From Sphingomonadaceae bacterium (GTDB taxonomy: Bacteria; Pseudomonadota; Alphaproteobacteria; Sphingomonadales; Sphingomonadaceae): DNA of 64,000 nucleotides. Below, in pieces: positions 44,767-56,075 of this stretch (within the stretch, counting starts at the first letter, position 1; each line of letters opens with the position of its first letter). The notes beneath the pieces are model-generated. The model worked only from the letters and a program-made list of their open reading frames with translations, made no database searches and was not told the DNA's origin. A program made the translations under genes and the position numbers. The stretch is taken from contig JAJTEF010000024.1 of the NCBI GenBank assembly GCA_021300355.1, forward strand, positions 1 through 64,000. Reading direction: 5' to 3'.

Positions 44767-45156
44767 TTAGACGCGCCGACGCTTGGAAGGACGGACGCCG
44801 TTGTGCGGGATCGATGTCACGTCACGGATCGAGGTGATGGTGAAACCCACTGCCTGCAATGCGCGAAGTGCCGATTCACGACCCGAACCGGGGCCCTTAA
44901 CTTCGACTTCAAGCGTACGAACGCCGTGTTCAGCGGCCTTCTTGCCTGCGTCTTCCGCTGCAACCTGTGCTGCGTAAGGCGTCGACTTGCGGCTGCCCTT
45001 GAAACCCATGGTTCCTGCGGATGACCAGCTGATCGCGTTGCCCTGGGCATCGGTGATCGTGATCATTGTGTTGTTGAAGCTGGCATTGACGTGCGCGACG
45101 CCTGCCGAAATATTTTTACGCTCCCGCTTTTTAATGCGTTGTGGTTCGCGTGCCAT
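44767..45156 (-). CDS. rpsK: 30S ribosomal protein S11
   Basis: [49 protein letters not shown]. Confidence 0.97.
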   Translation of the reverse strand: MAREPQRIKKRERKNISAGVAHVNASFNNTMITITDAQGNAISWSSAGTMGFKGSRKSTPYAAQVAAEDAGKKAAEHGVRTLEVEVKGPGSGRESALRALQAVGFTITSIRDVTSIPHNGVRPSKRRRV

Positions 45157-45195
45157 ATAATGTGTATCCTATTCGAAAATGCGAAGAAAAAATAA

Positions 45196-45537
45196 TCAGG
45201 CAAAAGTGCGGGTGCGCGCATTGGTATGCGTACGCTGTCCACGGACTGGAAGGCCCTTACGGTGACGAAGGCCACGGTAGCAGGCGAGATCCATCAAACG
45301 CTTGATGTTCATCGATGTGTTACGGCGAAGATCGCCTTCTACGGTGTAGCCCGCATCGATGGTTTCGCGGATTTGCAGAACTTCGGCATCCGAAAGGTCC
45401 TGCACACGACGGCTATGATCAATTCCTAGCTTTGTCGCGATTTCGACGGCTTTAGTGCGGCCGATACCGTGAATGTAGGTAAGCGCAATGATCACGCGCT
45501 TGTTGGTTGGAATGTTAACTCCGGCAATACGTGCCAA
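45196..45537 (-). CDS. rpsM: 30S ribosomal protein S13 (apparent TTG start, short C-terminus)
   Basis: (L)[29 protein letters not shown]...[15 protein letters not shown]. Confidence 0.92.
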   Translation of the reverse strand: MARIAGVNIPTNKRVIIALTYIHGIGRTKAVEIATKLGIDHSRRVQDLSDAEVLQIRETIDAGYTVEGDLRRNTSMNIKRLMDLACYRGLRHRKGLPVRGQRTHTNARTRTFA

Positions 45538-45711
45538 TTTATTTACTCCTGCTCCACAGGTGTCCCGAAAGACAAACCCTATCTCAACGCTGATGATATT
45601 CCGAAACGCACAAAACCAGCGGACGCGAAAAAGCGCTGCTGGCTGCACCAGATGTTCGGAATTGACGTCGCCTTACGGTGAGTCGCGCCAACTGTCAAGG
45701 CTAGCGGCGCG

Positions 45712-46617
45712 CTATCCCTTGCCTTTGGTCTTGGTTTTGCCCGGTATTGCGTTTTCTTCGATGAACGCAATAATCCGGCTCGCAATATCCTTGCCGGTGG
45801 CTTTTTCGATTCCTTCAAGCCCTGGCGAACTGTTCACTTCCATGATGACCGGACCATGATTGGACCGGAGCATATCGACGCCGGCGACATTTAGCCCCAT
45901 GGCGCGGGCGGCGCGGACCGCGGTTGATCGTTCTTCCGGCGTGATTTTTATGGCTTCGGCCGAACCGCCGCGATGCAGATTTGATCGAAAATCACCCTCC
46001 GCCCCCTTACGCTGCATCGATGCGACGACCTTGTTGCCGATCACAAAACAACGAATGTCGGTGGCATTTGCCTCTTTGATGAACTCCTGCACGAGGATGT
46101 TCACGTTCGCACCGCGAAACGCCTCAATAACCGAGCGGGCCGACTTTTCGGTCTCACCCAAAACCACGCCAATGCCCTGCGTGCCTTCCAGCAGCTTGAT
46201 GACCACAGGCGCGCCGCCAACCATTTTGATGACTTCGTCGGTTTGCTTGGGATCATGGGCGAACGCCGTGACCGGCAAACCAAGTCCCTTGCGCGCCAAA
46301 ATCTGCAACGACCGCAACTTGTCGCGGGATCGGCCAATGGCGACACTCTCGTTCAATGACCATACGTTCATCATTTCAAACTGACGCAGCACAGCAAGGC
46401 CGTAAAGTGTGATGGACGCGCCAATGCGCGGGATCACCGCGTCATATTTGCCAAGCTTGGCACCCTGGTAATATGCTTCGGGGCGGTGCGACGTGATGTT
46501 CATCGTCACCCGCAACGTATTCAGAATATCAATCTCATGTCCGCGCGCCAAGGCGGCTTCGACGAGCCGTTGGTGCGAATATAGGTTGGCGTTGCGTGCC
46601 AACATGGCGATTTTCAT
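45712..46617 (-). CDS. rimK: RimK family alpha-L-glutamate ligase (S6 modification enzyme family)
   Basis: [22 protein letters not shown]...[16 protein letters not shown]...[31 protein letters not shown]-grasp. Confidence 0.93.
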   Translation of the reverse strand: MKIAMLARNANLYSHQRLVEAALARGHEIDILNTLRVTMNITSHRPEAYYQGAKLGKYDAVIPRIGASITLYGLAVLRQFEMMNVWSLNESVAIGRSRDKLRSLQILARKGLGLPVTAFAHDPKQTDEVIKMVGGAPVVIKLLEGTQGIGVVLGETEKSARSVIEAFRGANVNILVQEFIKEANATDIRCFVIGNKVVASMQRKGAEGDFRSNLHRGGSAEAIKITPEERSTAVRAARAMGLNVAGVDMLRSNHGPVIMEVNSSPGLEGIEKATGKDIASRIIAFIEENAIPGKTKTKGKG

Positions 46618-47090
46618 GTGCTCTTTTGTCCTTGATTCGCTGGCTTGCCCAATACCCAGCGTCGTGCGCTATTGACCAGAAAGCCGCGCCTTAGCGCCCG
46701 TCGGCCAATTAGCAAGGGAAAGGCCATGGAACGCCGGTTCGCCAAGGTGAGCTGTCCGTTCCAACACAGCTTACCAAAACAAAATTGCGCTGAGATGACA
46801 TAGCGTTCTTGCGTGTCACCATTGGAGGATCGCACCATGCGCCGGTCGATGACGGGCGCTTCATAACGCTTTGGCTTTTCGCCCGCATTCAGACGGAACC
46901 AGAATTCAACCCACGGCTTGCCGTCGCGGACGATTGGCTTAATCCGGGTTGCATGTATCGATGATGTCGCGGCGCCCGTGTCCATTTTGGCGTGCACGTG
47001 CGACAGGCCAAGGCTCGGCACATCGACCATTTCGCACCAGCCAATTTCTAATTTGCCGCCTGAACGCGGCTTGCCGCCCCCCACAGCCAA
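46614..47090 (-). CDS. rimB: RimB-type retropepsin-like/zinc protease (PF05618), apparent TTG start
   Basis: [32 protein letters not shown]...[10 protein letters not shown]; 4-bp overlap with rimK. Confidence 0.85.
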   Translation of the reverse strand: MAVGGGKPRSGGKLEIGWCEMVDVPSLGLSHVHAKMDTGAATSSIHATRIKPIVRDGKPWVEFWFRLNAGEKPKRYEAPVIDRRMVRSSNGDTQERYVISAQFCFGKLCWNGQLTLANRRSMAFPLLIGRRALRRGFLVNSARRWVLGKPANQGQKST

Positions 47091-47219
47091 TTAGTTTGGT
47101 TCCGCTGCGGGCGATGCTGTTGCAGCATATATGGCTGCTGTGAGGACAAGATGTTTCATGGAAGGCGTGTCTAACAACCGTTTCCATTTCCGTCACGCTG
47201 AACTTGTTTGCGCGGGCGT

Positions 47220-47864
47220 TCAGCCGATGATGACTTCAATCGCCTTCGTCACGTCGTCAATCGGCGCCATGCCATCGACGCGGCTTACAAGGCCGCGGGC
47301 ATCGTAAAGGGGCAAGATCGGCTCGGTCTTTGCGCGATACTCCGCCATGCGGGTGCGGACGGTTTCTTCATTGTCATCGGGACGACGCTTAAATTCATGC
47401 GATCCACATTTGTCACATGTATCGGCTTTGACAGGTTTTTTGAAAACATCATGATAGCCATCACCGCAATTGGCACAGGTGAAACGGCCAACAACGCGTT
47501 CGACCAACGCGTCTTCGTCAACAACCAGTTCAATCACATAATGGAGCGTCCGTTGGCGTGCGGACAACAGGCCATCGAGAAGCGCGACTTGCGGCGCCGT
47601 GCGTGGGTAGCCGTCAAAAATCAGGCCCTTATCCGCAGGGATCGCATCCATATGCTCGCCAAGAATTTCGGCCATCAATTCGTCTGGGAAAAGCTTCCCC
47701 GCCTTCATGATCTCATCCGCCATTTTACCGACTTCAGTGCCCGCCTTTACGGCCGCGCGCAGGATGTCGCCGGTCGACAATTGCACCATGCCATATTTCT
47801 CGACGAGAAATGCAGCCTGCGTTCCTTTGCCTGCGCCAGGAGGCCCCAAAAGGATGATATTCAT
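47220..47864 (-). CDS. adk: Adenylate kinase
   Basis: MNIILLGPPGAGKGTQAAFLVEKYGMVQLSTGDILRAAV; FDGYPRT; Cys4 zinc lid CANCGDGYHDVF..CDKCG. Confidence 0.97.
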   Translation of the reverse strand: MNIILLGPPGAGKGTQAAFLVEKYGMVQLSTGDILRAAVKAGTEVGKMADEIMKAGKLFPDELMAEILGEHMDAIPADKGLIFDGYPRTAPQVALLDGLLSARQRTLHYVIELVVDEDALVERVVGRFTCANCGDGYHDVFKKPVKADTCDKCGSHEFKRRPDDNEETVRTRMAEYRAKTEPILPLYDARGLVSRVDGMAPIDDVTKAIEVIIG

Positions 47865-47899
47865 GAAACGTGTCCCTGTTCGTTTCGATGTCGCACCCC

Positions 47900-49276
47900 T
47901 TAACGGGCGCGTCCACCCTTCAACTTGGCCTTCTTCAGCAAATCCCCATATTGGTGGGCGAGCAGATGGCTCTGGATCTGTGAAATCGTATCAATGGTGA
48001 CGTTGACCAAAATGAGCAAGCTCGTCCCGCCAATCGCAAAGAACTGCTGCTGGCCAGTTTGGGCCATGACATAGTCGGGCAACAAGCAGACCAAGGTCAG
48101 ATAGGCCGCACCCAACACGGTGATGCGTGTCAGAACATAATCCAGATAAGATTCCGTGTTCTTGCCCGGACGAATGCCCGGAATGAAGCCACCCGCTTTT
48201 TTCAGATTCTCGGATGTTTCTTCCGGATTGAACACCACAGCGGTGTAAAAGAAACAGAAGAAAATGATGCCGAGGCCATAGAGCGCCAGATACACCGGCT
48301 GCCCATGCGCCAAATATTGGTTCAACGTGATTACAAAGTCACCCATCGCGCTTTCACCCGCAACCTTGTTTCCACCAAGCTGCGTGATGGTGATCGGCAA
48401 AAGCAACAATGACGATGCAAAAATCGGCGGAATGACGCCAGCAGTGTTGATCTTCAATGGAAGATGGCTGCGGTCAGCCTGCATCATGCCGCGCTGCGTC
48501 GCGCGCTTTGGATATTGAATAAGCACCCGGCGCTGGCCGCGCTCCATGAAACAGATCAGCAAAGTCAGGCCGACGAACATCAACAAAAAGCCAACGATTA
48601 GAAAACCGCTTATCGATCCGGTCCGCCCACCTTCAAGAAGCTGTGCGAACAACCGTGGCATTTGGGCGACGATACCCGCCATGATGATCAACGAGATACC
48701 GTTGCCGATACCGCGCGACGTAATCTGCTCGCCTAACCACATCAGGAACATGGTGCCGCCGATAAGGCTGATAGTCGCAACGACGCGGAACATCAGGCCC
48801 GGCTCAACAACCGCGCTAATGCCATTGGCCGCAGCCAGGCTTTCGAGCCCTGCGGCGAGGAAATATCCCTGCACCGCGGTCAGGAAAACCGTGCCGTAAC
48901 GCGTATATTGATTGAGTTTCTTGCGTCCGCTCTCGCCCTCTTTCTTGATGGCAGCAAGCGTTGGCGACAGCGATGAAGCGAGCTGCACCACGATCGACGC
49001 AGTAATATAGGGCATGACGCCAAGCGCGATGAGGCTCATGCGCTCAAGGCTGCCGCCCGAGAAAGTGTTGAAGATGTCGAGAACGCCGCCAGCGGCGTTG
49101 TTCGCATAAAGGGCTGCTTGCGCGATGGGGTCAACGCCCGGCAGCGGCACGAAGCTCAGCATCCGGAATATGATGAGCGCGCCGATAGTGAACCAGATGC
49201 GGTTCTTAAGCTCCGTTGCCTGCCCGAACTTCGATAAATTGAGGTTCGAGGCCATTTGGTCGGCCCTAGATGCCAT
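47900..49276 (-). CDS. secY: Preprotein translocase subunit SecY
   Basis: MASRADQMASNLNLSKFGQATELKNRIWFTIGALIIFRMLSFVPLPGVD; 10 TM. Confidence 0.96.
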   Translation of the reverse strand: MASRADQMASNLNLSKFGQATELKNRIWFTIGALIIFRMLSFVPLPGVDPIAQAALYANNAAGGVLDIFNTFSGGSLERMSLIALGVMPYITASIVVQLASSLSPTLAAIKKEGESGRKKLNQYTRYGTVFLTAVQGYFLAAGLESLAAANGISAVVEPGLMFRVVATISLIGGTMFLMWLGEQITSRGIGNGISLIIMAGIVAQMPRLFAQLLEGGRTGSISGFLIVGFLLMFVGLTLLICFMERGQRRVLIQYPKRATQRGMMQADRSHLPLKINTAGVIPPIFASSLLLLPITITQLGGNKVAGESAMGDFVITLNQYLAHGQPVYLALYGLGIIFFCFFYTAVVFNPEETSENLKKAGGFIPGIRPGKNTESYLDYVLTRITVLGAAYLTLVCLLPDYVMAQTGQQQFFAIGGTSLLILVNVTIDTISQIQSHLLAHQYGDLLKKAKLKGGRAR

Positions 49277-49448
49277 GATATACGTTCCTTGGTTCCGGAT
49301 TAACCGTGAATGCACTGTAATCGCGCAACGGCTTCACCCCAAAAATTTCGCCTGACTGTATCTGGACGAACCCCAGAAATGTCAAACCCCGCCAGCCCAT
49401 ATCGGGAAGCGGGGCTGGCATGACAAGAGCGAAGTCGTCGCCCCCGTC

Positions 49449-49985
49449 TTATTTCTTGGCCGCAGCTTCTTTAGCAGCGTTCTTGACTGACGATTTCTTT
49501 GCAGCGGCTTTTTCCGATGCAGAGACCTTCACCAGCACTTCAACCTTGCCACCGGCCTTTTCAACGGCCTCAACGGCTGCCTTCGAAGCACCGGCAACAG
49601 AGAAGTTAACCTTGGAGGTGAGTTCACCCTTAGCCAACAAACGGACGCCGTCCTTGCCACCACGTGCAAGACCAGCTGCCTTCAACGCCGCATGGTCAAC
49701 AACAGCTTTGATGTCGATTTTCTTGGCATCGATAAACTTCTGGATCATGCCCAGATTTACTTCCGCATGGTCCTTGGCGAAGATGTTGTTGAAGCCGCGC
49801 TTTGGAATACGCATGTGAAGTGGCATCTGGCCGCCTTCAAATCCGTTGATAGAAACACCCGAACGGCTGGTCTGACCCTTTTGGCCGCGACCCGAGGTCT
49901 TGCCTTTGCCCGAACCAATACCACGGCCAACGCGCATACGGCGATGGCGGGCGCCTTCGTTGTCTTTAATGTCATTCAATTTCAT
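49449..49985 (-). CDS. rplO: 50S ribosomal protein L15
   Basis: [44 protein letters not shown]-terminal Lys/Ala-rich tail. Confidence 0.96.
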   Translation of the reverse strand: MKLNDIKDNEGARHRRMRVGRGIGSGKGKTSGRGQKGQTSRSGVSINGFEGGQMPLHMRIPKRGFNNIFAKDHAEVNLGMIQKFIDAKKIDIKAVVDHAALKAAGLARGGKDGVRLLAKGELTSKVNFSVAGASKAAVEAVEKAGGKVEVLVKVSASEKAAAKKSSVKNAAKEAAAKK

Positions 49986-50024
49986 GTCGTGCACTCGCTT
50001 TCGCTTTAATTCGCGCTGATGTTA

Positions 50025-50201
50025 TCAGTCCTGAATTTGGACCATGTGACGAACTGTGCGGATCATTCCGCGCACTTCGGCTGTGTCTTCGATTTCGACA
50101 ACGCGGTTCATTTTGTCAAGGCCAAGGCCCTTCAAAGTTGCGCGCTGTGAGGCTGGACGGCGGATCGGCGAACCGGTCTGCTTCAGTTTAATCTTCGCCA
50201 T
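50025..50201 (-). CDS. rpmD: 50S ribosomal protein L30
   Basis: 58 aa [58 protein letters not shown], hand translated. Confidence 0.95.
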   Translation of the reverse strand: MAKIKLKQTGSPIRRPASQRATLKGLGLDKMNRVVEIEDTAEVRGMIRTVRHMVQIQD

Positions 50202-50206
50202 ATCGA

Positions 50207-50902
50207 TTACTCCGCAATAGCTTCTGCGTCGGCTTCAGCAGTTTTGCTGCCACCGCGACCAAGAAGGTCGGCGATTTTCTTGCCGCGACGCTGCGCTACT
50301 GACTTGGGGCTGGTCTGTTCAGACAGCGCCGCGAAAGTAGCACGGATCATGTTGTAAGGGTTCGACGTACCGACCGACTTGGTCACAACGTCCGCAACGC
50401 CCAGGCTTTCGAAGACAGCGCGCATTGGGCCACCTGCGATGATGCCGGTACCGGCTGGTGCCGAACGCAACGTCACCTTGCCAGCGCCGAAATGGCCCTT
50501 GCCGTCGTGATGCAACGTACGACCATCTTTCAGGGCGACGCGGATCATCGATTTCTTGGCAGCTGCAGTCGCTTTGTTGATGGCTTCTGGCACTTCGCGT
50601 GCTTTACCATGACCAAAACCTACGCGACCTTGACCGTCACCAACAACGACGAGTGCCGCAAAACCGAAGCGCTTACCGCCCTTAACAGTTTTCGAAACGC
50701 GGTTGATGTGAACGAGCTTTTCGATCGTGCCATCATCTTCTTCCTGTGCAGGACGACGATCGTTGTTACGACCACGGCCACCGCCACCACGGTTATCACC
50801 GCCGCCGCCACGACCGCCGCGACCGCGACGTTGACCTTCGGCTGCTTCAGGAGCTGCGCCGTCAGTCACAGGAACAGTGCTTTCAGTGTTTTCAGCCATC
50901 AT
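50207..50902 (-). CDS. rpsE: 30S ribosomal protein S5 with Gly/Arg-rich N-terminal extension
   Basis: [46 protein letters not shown]. Confidence 0.96.
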   Translation of the reverse strand: MMAENTESTVPVTDGAAPEAAEGQRRGRGGRGGGGDNRGGGGRGRNNDRRPAQEEDDGTIEKLVHINRVSKTVKGGKRFGFAALVVVGDGQGRVGFGHGKAREVPEAINKATAAAKKSMIRVALKDGRTLHHDGKGHFGAGKVTLRSAPAGTGIIAGGPMRAVFESLGVADVVTKSVGTSNPYNMIRATFAALSEQTSPKSVAQRRGKKIADLLGRGGSKTAEADAEAIAE

Positions 50903-51255
50903 CAGAACTCCAATCCGCCTTCGCGCGCTGCATCAGCAAGCGCTTTGACGCGACCGTGGAACAGGAACCCGCCACGATCAAAAACCACGCTGGAAATGCC
51001 AGCTTTCTTAGCAGCTTCGGCTACCCGCTTGCCAACATCAGCCGCAGCTTCAGTTGTCGAGCCGTTCTTAGCCTTCACGTCCTTGTCGAGGGTCGAAGCA
51101 GACGCGATGGTCGCGCCCTTCGAATCGTCAATGACTTGCGCATAGATGTGGCGACCAGTGCGGTGCACGGAAAGACGAGGACGTCCAGCAACCTGCGCCC
51201 GCAATTTCGAACGAACGCGTTGACGGCGCCTTGCAAAGAGAGACAATTTTGCCAT
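50902..51255 (-). CDS. rplR: 50S ribosomal protein L18
   Basis: [32 protein letters not shown]...[28 protein letters not shown]. Confidence 0.97.
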   Translation of the reverse strand: MAKLSLFARRRQRVRSKLRAQVAGRPRLSVHRTGRHIYAQVIDDSKGATIASASTLDKDVKAKNGSTTEAAADVGKRVAEAAKKAGISSVVFDRGGFLFHGRVKALADAAREGGLEF

Positions 51256-51788
51256 TATTTCTTCTTCCCTTCCTTGCGGAAGATATACTCGCCGCGGTAC
51301 TTGATGCCCTTGCCCTTATATGGCTCTGGCTTCCTCCAGCGACGGATTTCAGCAGCAACCTGCCCAACCTTCTGCTTGTCGATACCTGAAATTTCCACCG
51401 TGGTGTTATCAGGTGTCTTGATTTCGATGCCCTCTGGGATCGCGAAGTCGACATCATGGCTGTAACCAAGTTGAAGCTTCAACATCTTGCCTTGGCTGTT
51501 TGCACGATAACCAACGCCGGTGATTTCGAGGACTTTCGTAAAGCCTTCGGTCACACCCGTAACGAGGTTCTGTACCAGCGTACGCTGCATACCCCAAAAC
51601 GCGCGGGCTGCCTTGCTGCCATTGGCAGGCTTTACCGAAAGGCCGTCTTCCTGCATCTCGTAGGAGATAAGGTCGCTCATAGGCATTTTCAGTTCGCCCT
51701 TCGGTCCTTTGACCGAAAGCGTGCCCGCTTCCATGCTGGCGGTTACGCCGGCAGGAATGGGAACAGGTTTCTTACCAATGCGGCTCAT
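51255..51788 (-). CDS. rplF: 50S ribosomal protein L6
   Basis: [15 protein letters not shown]...[29 protein letters not shown]. Confidence 0.97.
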   Translation of the reverse strand: MSRIGKKPVPIPAGVTASMEAGTLSVKGPKGELKMPMSDLISYEMQEDGLSVKPANGSKAARAFWGMQRTLVQNLVTGVTEGFTKVLEITGVGYRANSQGKMLKLQLGYSHDVDFAIPEGIEIKTPDNTTVEISGIDKQKVGQVAAEIRRWRKPEPYKGKGIKYRGEYIFRKEGKKK

Positions 51789-52183
51789 TAGAATACCTCC
51801 GCCAGGATTTCGCCGCCGACATTCTGTGCGCGCGCTTCGGCGTCAGACAGAACGCCCTTTGGCGTCGAAACGATGGTGATGCCAAGGCCGTTGCGGATAA
51901 TCGGAAGCTCTTGGCTTCCTGAATATACGCGGCGACCAGGCTTCGAAACGCGGGCGACATGCTGAATAGCAGGGGCGCCTTCGAAATATTTCAGCTCGAT
52001 GCGGATGCCCTTATGTGCACCCAAAGCTTCTTCGCTGTAACCGCGAATATAGCCTTCACGCTGCAGAACATCGAGAACGCGGGTCCGCAGGCTGGACGCT
52101 GGCGAGACTACAGAGTCTTTCTTCGCCCGCTGGCCGTTGCGGATACGGGTGAGCATATCACCCAAAGGATCGGTCATTGCCAT
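51788..52183 (-). CDS. rpsH: 30S ribosomal protein S8
   Basis: [20 protein letters not shown]...[32 protein letters not shown]. Confidence 0.97.
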   Translation of the reverse strand: MAMTDPLGDMLTRIRNGQRAKKDSVVSPASSLRTRVLDVLQREGYIRGYSEEALGAHKGIRIELKYFEGAPAIQHVARVSKPGRRVYSGSQELPIIRNGLGITIVSTPKGVLSDAEARAQNVGGEILAEVF

Positions 52184-52194
52184 CTATCTTATCC

Positions 52195-52500
52195 TTACCA
52201 GCTCGACTTCGTAACGCCCGGGATCATGCCCTTATTGGCAAGATTACGCAGTTCGATACGGTTCAGCTTGAATTTACGGTACACGCCGCGAGGACGCCCG
52301 GTGGTTTCGCAACGGTTACGCACGCGGTGCGGGTTACCATTGCGGGGAATTTCAGCCATTTTCAGGCGTGCAATCAAACGCTCGCTGTCATCCAACGACT
52401 GGTCTTTCGCCATCGCCTTCAACTTCGCATAACGTCCGGCGTATTTTTTCGCCAGCTTCTTGCGACGCTCGTTCTTGTTTATGGAGCTCAGTTTAGCCAT
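52195..52500 (-). CDS. rpsN: 30S ribosomal protein S14
   Basis: 101 aa [21 protein letters not shown]...[41 protein letters not shown]. Confidence 0.97.
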   Translation of the reverse strand: MAKLSSINKNERRKKLAKKYAGRYAKLKAMAKDQSLDDSERLIARLKMAEIPRNGNPHRVRNRCETTGRPRGVYRKFKLNRIELRNLANKGMIPGVTKSSW

Positions 52501-53084
52501 TATGCAGCCGCCTTTTCGTCAGCTTCTTCTACAGGGAACGGGAAGCCGAACAGCTTAAGCAGTTCGCGCGCCTCGTCGTCCGAGTTTGCCGAAGTCGTTA
52601 CGATCACATCCATGCCGCGCACCGTGTCGATGGCGTCATAGCTGATTTCTGGGAAAATGATCTGTTCCTTGAGACCCATCGCAAAGTTGCCACGGCCGTC
52701 AAAGCTCTTTGGGTTCAGGCCACGGAAATCGCGAATGCGTGGCATTGCGATGGTGACGAGGCGATCCAAGAATTCATACATCTGGGCGCCACGAAGCGTT
52801 ACTTTCACGCCGATTGGCATGCCTTCACGCAGCTTGAAGCCAGCGATGGATTTCTTCGCCTTGGTGATGACTGGCTTTTGACCAGCGATCAGTTCCATTT
52901 CAGCAAGAGCGGTCGTAACCTTCTTCTTGTCCTGCGAACCTTCACCAACACCCATGTTGAGTGTGATCTTTTCGATCTTTGGCACTGCGAAGCGGTTTGT
53001 GTAACCGAACTTTTCAGTCAAGCCCTTGACGACGGCGTCGTCGTACAGCTTCTTCATACGTGGAGTATATTTGGTATCAGCCAC
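52500..53084 (-). CDS. rplE: 50S ribosomal protein L5
   Basis: [23 protein letters not shown]...[30 protein letters not shown]. Confidence 0.97.
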   Translation of the reverse strand: MADTKYTPRMKKLYDDAVVKGLTEKFGYTNRFAVPKIEKITLNMGVGEGSQDKKKVTTALAEMELIAGQKPVITKAKKSIAGFKLREGMPIGVKVTLRGAQMYEFLDRLVTIAMPRIRDFRGLNPKSFDGRGNFAMGLKEQIIFPEISYDAIDTVRGMDVIVTTSANSDDEARELLKLFGFPFPVEEADEKAAA

Positions 53085-53397
53085 TGATCGTCTCCCCGGA
53101 CTTCACGGCCACACGGACCTTCTTGCCGTCCTTGGTTTCCACGCGAACGCGTGTTGCCTTGCCTGTTTTCGGATCCGCCAAAGCCACATTCGAAATGTGC
53201 AGCGGTGCTTCAAAGCGATCGAGACCGCCCTGCGGGTTTGCCTGCGAAGCTTTCCGGTGACGCACAGCAATGTTGACGCCTGCGACGACGACTTTGCTGT
53301 CCTTAGGCATTACGGCGGTTACTTCGCCGGACTTGCCCTTGTCTTTACCGGCGAGCACGACGACCGTGTCACCCTTTTTGATTTTTGCCAGAGCCAT
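53077..53397 (-). CDS. rplX: 50S ribosomal protein L24
   Basis: [43 protein letters not shown]. Confidence 0.96.
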   Translation of the reverse strand: MALAKIKKGDTVVVLAGKDKGKSGEVTAVMPKDSKVVVAGVNIAVRHRKASQANPQGGLDRFEAPLHISNVALADPKTGKATRVRVETKDGKKVRVAVKSGETISG

Positions 53398-53399
53398 TG

Positions 53400-53768
53400 T
53401 TATAGCACCTCCGGTGCCAAGCTGATGATTTTCATGTGGTTCTTGGCGCGCAACTCACGAACCACTGGTCCGAAAATACGTGTGCCAATCGGCTCCTTGT
53501 TGTTACCGATAAGAACGGCAGCATTGGAGTCGAAGCGAATAACCGAACCGTCTGCACGGCGGATGTCTTTGCGGGTACGAACGATAACGGCCTTGTGCAC
53601 GTCACCCTTCTTTACCTTGCCGCGCGGTGCAGCTTCTTTGATCGACACCACGATGATGTCGCCCACGCCAGCTACGCGACGCTTGGAACCGCCAAGCACC
53701 TTGATGCACTGAACGCGCTTTGCGCCGCTGTTGTCCGCAACATCGAGATTGGATTGCATTTGAATCAT
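53400..53768 (-). CDS. rplN: 50S ribosomal protein L14
   Basis: [28 protein letters not shown]...[28 protein letters not shown]. Confidence 0.97.
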   Translation of the reverse strand: MIQMQSNLDVADNSGAKRVQCIKVLGGSKRRVAGVGDIIVVSIKEAAPRGKVKKGDVHKAVIVRTRKDIRRADGSVIRFDSNAAVLIGNNKEPIGTRIFGPVVRELRAKNHMKIISLAPEVL

Positions 53769-53772
53769 GGAA

Positions 53773-54036
53773 TCAATCCTCCTTCGTTGCGGCGACCGGG
53801 GCGGCAGCGTCAGCTACCAAGCGCCAGGTCTTGTTTTTGGAAATCGGCGCGCACTCTTCGATGCGGACGACTTGGCCTTCTTTCACGACGTTGTTTTCGT
53901 CATGGGCGTGATACTTCTTCGTGCGACGAATGATCTTGCCGTAAAGCGGGTGCTTCACTTTGCGCTCGACGAGAACGACAATGGTCTTGTCATTCTTGTC
54001 GGAGACCACGGTCCCTGTGAGAATACGTTTTGGCAT
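53773..54036 (-). CDS. rpsQ: 30S ribosomal protein S17
   Basis: [47 protein letters not shown]. Confidence 0.96.
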   Translation of the reverse strand: MPKRILTGTVVSDKNDKTIVVLVERKVKHPLYGKIIRRTKKYHAHDENNVVKEGQVVRIEECAPISKNKTWRLVADAAAPVAATKED

Positions 54037-54046
54037 GGGTAGCTCC

Positions 54047-54256
54047 TTATGCCGTCTTTGCGGCGGCGCGCTGGCGCTCACCCTGCAGGGTTTTGATGCG
54101 GGCGATGTCACGACGCACTTCACGCACACGTGCCGGCTTTTCCATCTGGCCAGTGGCCGATTGGAAACGCAGGTTAAACGCTTCGCGCTTCAATTCGCCG
54201 AGCTGAACAGCAAGCTGATCGTCGCTCTTGACGCGGAGATCTTCGGTTTTGCTCAT
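54047..54256 (-). CDS. rpmC: 50S ribosomal protein L29
   Basis: [45 protein letters not shown]. Confidence 0.96.
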   Translation of the reverse strand: MSKTEDLRVKSDDQLAVQLGELKREAFNLRFQSATGQMEKPARVREVRRDIARIKTLQGERQRAAAKTA

Positions 54257-54257
54257 C

Positions 54258-54692
54258 TTATGATGCTCCCAGATGCGAGGTGTCGCCGAGACGCGCCACG
54301 ACCTTGGTCTTGATTGGCAGTTTCATGGCTGCGCGCTGAAATGCGACAGCTGCGATTGGACCGGGAACACCGTCGAGTTCAAACATGATACGGCCAGGCT
54401 TAACCTTGGCTGCCCAATATTCGACCGAACCCTTGCCCTTACCCTGACGAACTTCGGCAGGCTTTTTCGTGACCGGCACGTCTGGGAAGATACGGATCCA
54501 CAAACGGCCCTGACGGCGGATGTGACGCGTAATCGCGCGGCGAGCCGCTTCGATTTGACGTGCGGTAATCCGCTCTGGCTCAAGCGCCTTCAGGCCGTAT
54601 GAACCGAAGTTCAGGTCAGACCCGCCCTTGGCTTCGCCCTTGATGCGTCCCTTGAACTGCTTGCGGAACTTTGTTTTCTTTGGTTGCAACAT
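54258..54692 (-). CDS. rplP: 50S ribosomal protein L16
   Basis: [24 protein letters not shown]...[44 protein letters not shown]. Confidence 0.97.
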   Translation of the reverse strand: MLQPKKTKFRKQFKGRIKGEAKGGSDLNFGSYGLKALEPERITARQIEAARRAITRHIRRQGRLWIRIFPDVPVTKKPAEVRQGKGKGSVEYWAAKVKPGRIMFELDGVPGPIAAVAFQRAAMKLPIKTKVVARLGDTSHLGAS

Positions 54693-54708
54693 GTCTAGTT
54701 CCTAACCT

Positions 54709-55413
54709 TTAGCGGCGGTCAGACTGCGGACGAACGCCGGAAGTCTGCGCTTCCATCATCAGTCGGTCAGTTGCCATTGGGTCATGACCCAAGATTTCGC
54801 CTTTGAAGATCCAGCATTTAATGCCGATGATGCCATAAGCAGTCAGTGCTTCGGCTTCGGCATAGTCAATGTTGGCACGAAGCGTATGCGCAGGCACGCG
54901 GCCTTCACGGTACGATTCAACGCGTGCGATTTCCGCGCCGCCCAAACGACCACCGCAGGTAATCTTGATACCTTCTGCACCCAAACGCATCGCCGATTGC
55001 ATCGCGCGCTTCATGGCACGACGGAATGCGATACGACGGATAAGCTGGTCAGCAATACCCTGCGCTACGAGCTTCGCGTCGACTTCCGGCTTGCGGATTT
55101 CAACGATGTTCAACGACACTTCGGCGGTGGTGAACTTATTGATCTGCTTTTTCAGCTTCTCAATGTCCGCACCCTTCTTGCCGATGATCACGCCGGGACG
55201 TGCTGCGTAGATTGAAACGCGGCAATTCTTGGCAGGACGCTCGATGACGACCTTTGAAATCGCTGCTTGTGGCAGTGTTTCAAAGATGAACTTGCGGATC
55301 TTGATATCTTCCAGAAGCATGCGGCCATATTCCGCACCTTCGGCGTACCAACGGCTATCCCAAGTCCGGTTGATCTGCAGGCGAAGCCCGATTGGATTTG
55401 ATTTCTGACCCAT
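54709..55413 (-). CDS. rpsC: 30S ribosomal protein S3
   Basis: [24 protein letters not shown]...[18 protein letters not shown]. Confidence 0.97.
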   Translation of the reverse strand: MGQKSNPIGLRLQINRTWDSRWYAEGAEYGRMLLEDIKIRKFIFETLPQAAISKVVIERPAKNCRVSIYAARPGVIIGKKGADIEKLKKQINKFTTAEVSLNIVEIRKPEVDAKLVAQGIADQLIRRIAFRRAMKRAMQSAMRLGAEGIKITCGGRLGGAEIARVESYREGRVPAHTLRANIDYAEAEALTAYGIIGIKCWIFKGEILGHDPMATDRLMMEAQTSGVRPQSDRR

Positions 55414-55416
55414 GAC

Positions 55417-55797
55417 TTATGCCTCTTCTTGCTGTTCACGCACAACGATGCGCAGACGGCTGAATGGTTTGATGATCCGGCTCGATTTGCCGCGGCCACG
55501 TGCCATGAAACGCTTCATGGTCAGTGCCTTGCCAACGCTTGCCTCGGCAACGACAAGGCTGTCGACGTCAAGGTTGTGGTTGTTTTCGGCGTTGGCGATG
55601 GCGGATGCCAGAACCTTGCGCACGTCTTCTGCCATTCCCTTTGTGGAGAATTTCAGAATGTTGAGCGCGTCTTCGGCTTTCTTGCCACGGATCAGCGCGG
55701 CAACGAGGCCAAGCTTCTGGGCCGAACCACGAATGGTTGTGCCCACTGCCAGAGCTTCATTGTCGGCGACGCGACGGGGTGCGGATGCCTTACCCAT
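55417..55797 (-). CDS. rplV: 50S ribosomal protein L22
   Basis: [46 protein letters not shown]...RGRGKSSRI. Confidence 0.97.
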   Translation of the reverse strand: MGKASAPRRVADNEALAVGTTIRGSAQKLGLVAALIRGKKAEDALNILKFSTKGMAEDVRKVLASAIANAENNHNLDVDSLVVAEASVGKALTMKRFMARGRGKSSRIIKPFSRLRIVVREQQEEA

Positions 55798-56072
55798 TAG
55801 CGTTTGCCCTTCTTATCTGCGCCATGGCCATGATAAGTACGCGTTGGAGCGAACTCACCAAGCTTATGGCCGACCATGTCCTCATTCACCGAAACGGGAA
55901 TGAACTTGTGGCCATTATAGACGCTGAACGTCAGGCCAACGAACTGAGGCAGGATTGTCGAGCGACGCGACCAAGTCTTGATCGGCGCAGCCTTCGATGC
56001 TTCCTGAGCGGTTTCTGCTTTTTTCAGCAGATAGAGGTCAACAAACGGACCTTTCCAGACGGAACGAGACAT
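55797..56072 (-). CDS. rpsS: 30S ribosomal protein S19
   Basis: [20 protein letters not shown]...[30 protein letters not shown]. Confidence 0.97.
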   Translation of the reverse strand: MSRSVWKGPFVDLYLLKKAETAQEASKAAPIKTWSRRSTILPQFVGLTFSVYNGHKFIPVSVNEDMVGHKLGEFAPTRTYHGHGADKKGKR

Positions 56073-56075
56073 GAG

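Noticed and set aside
50492-51465. 217- and 239-aa plus-strand ORFs opposite rpsE/rplR
   Set aside because: The repetitive [12 protein letters not shown] / TTTATATT tracts are reverse complements of the S5 RGG-coding sequence, not a gene.
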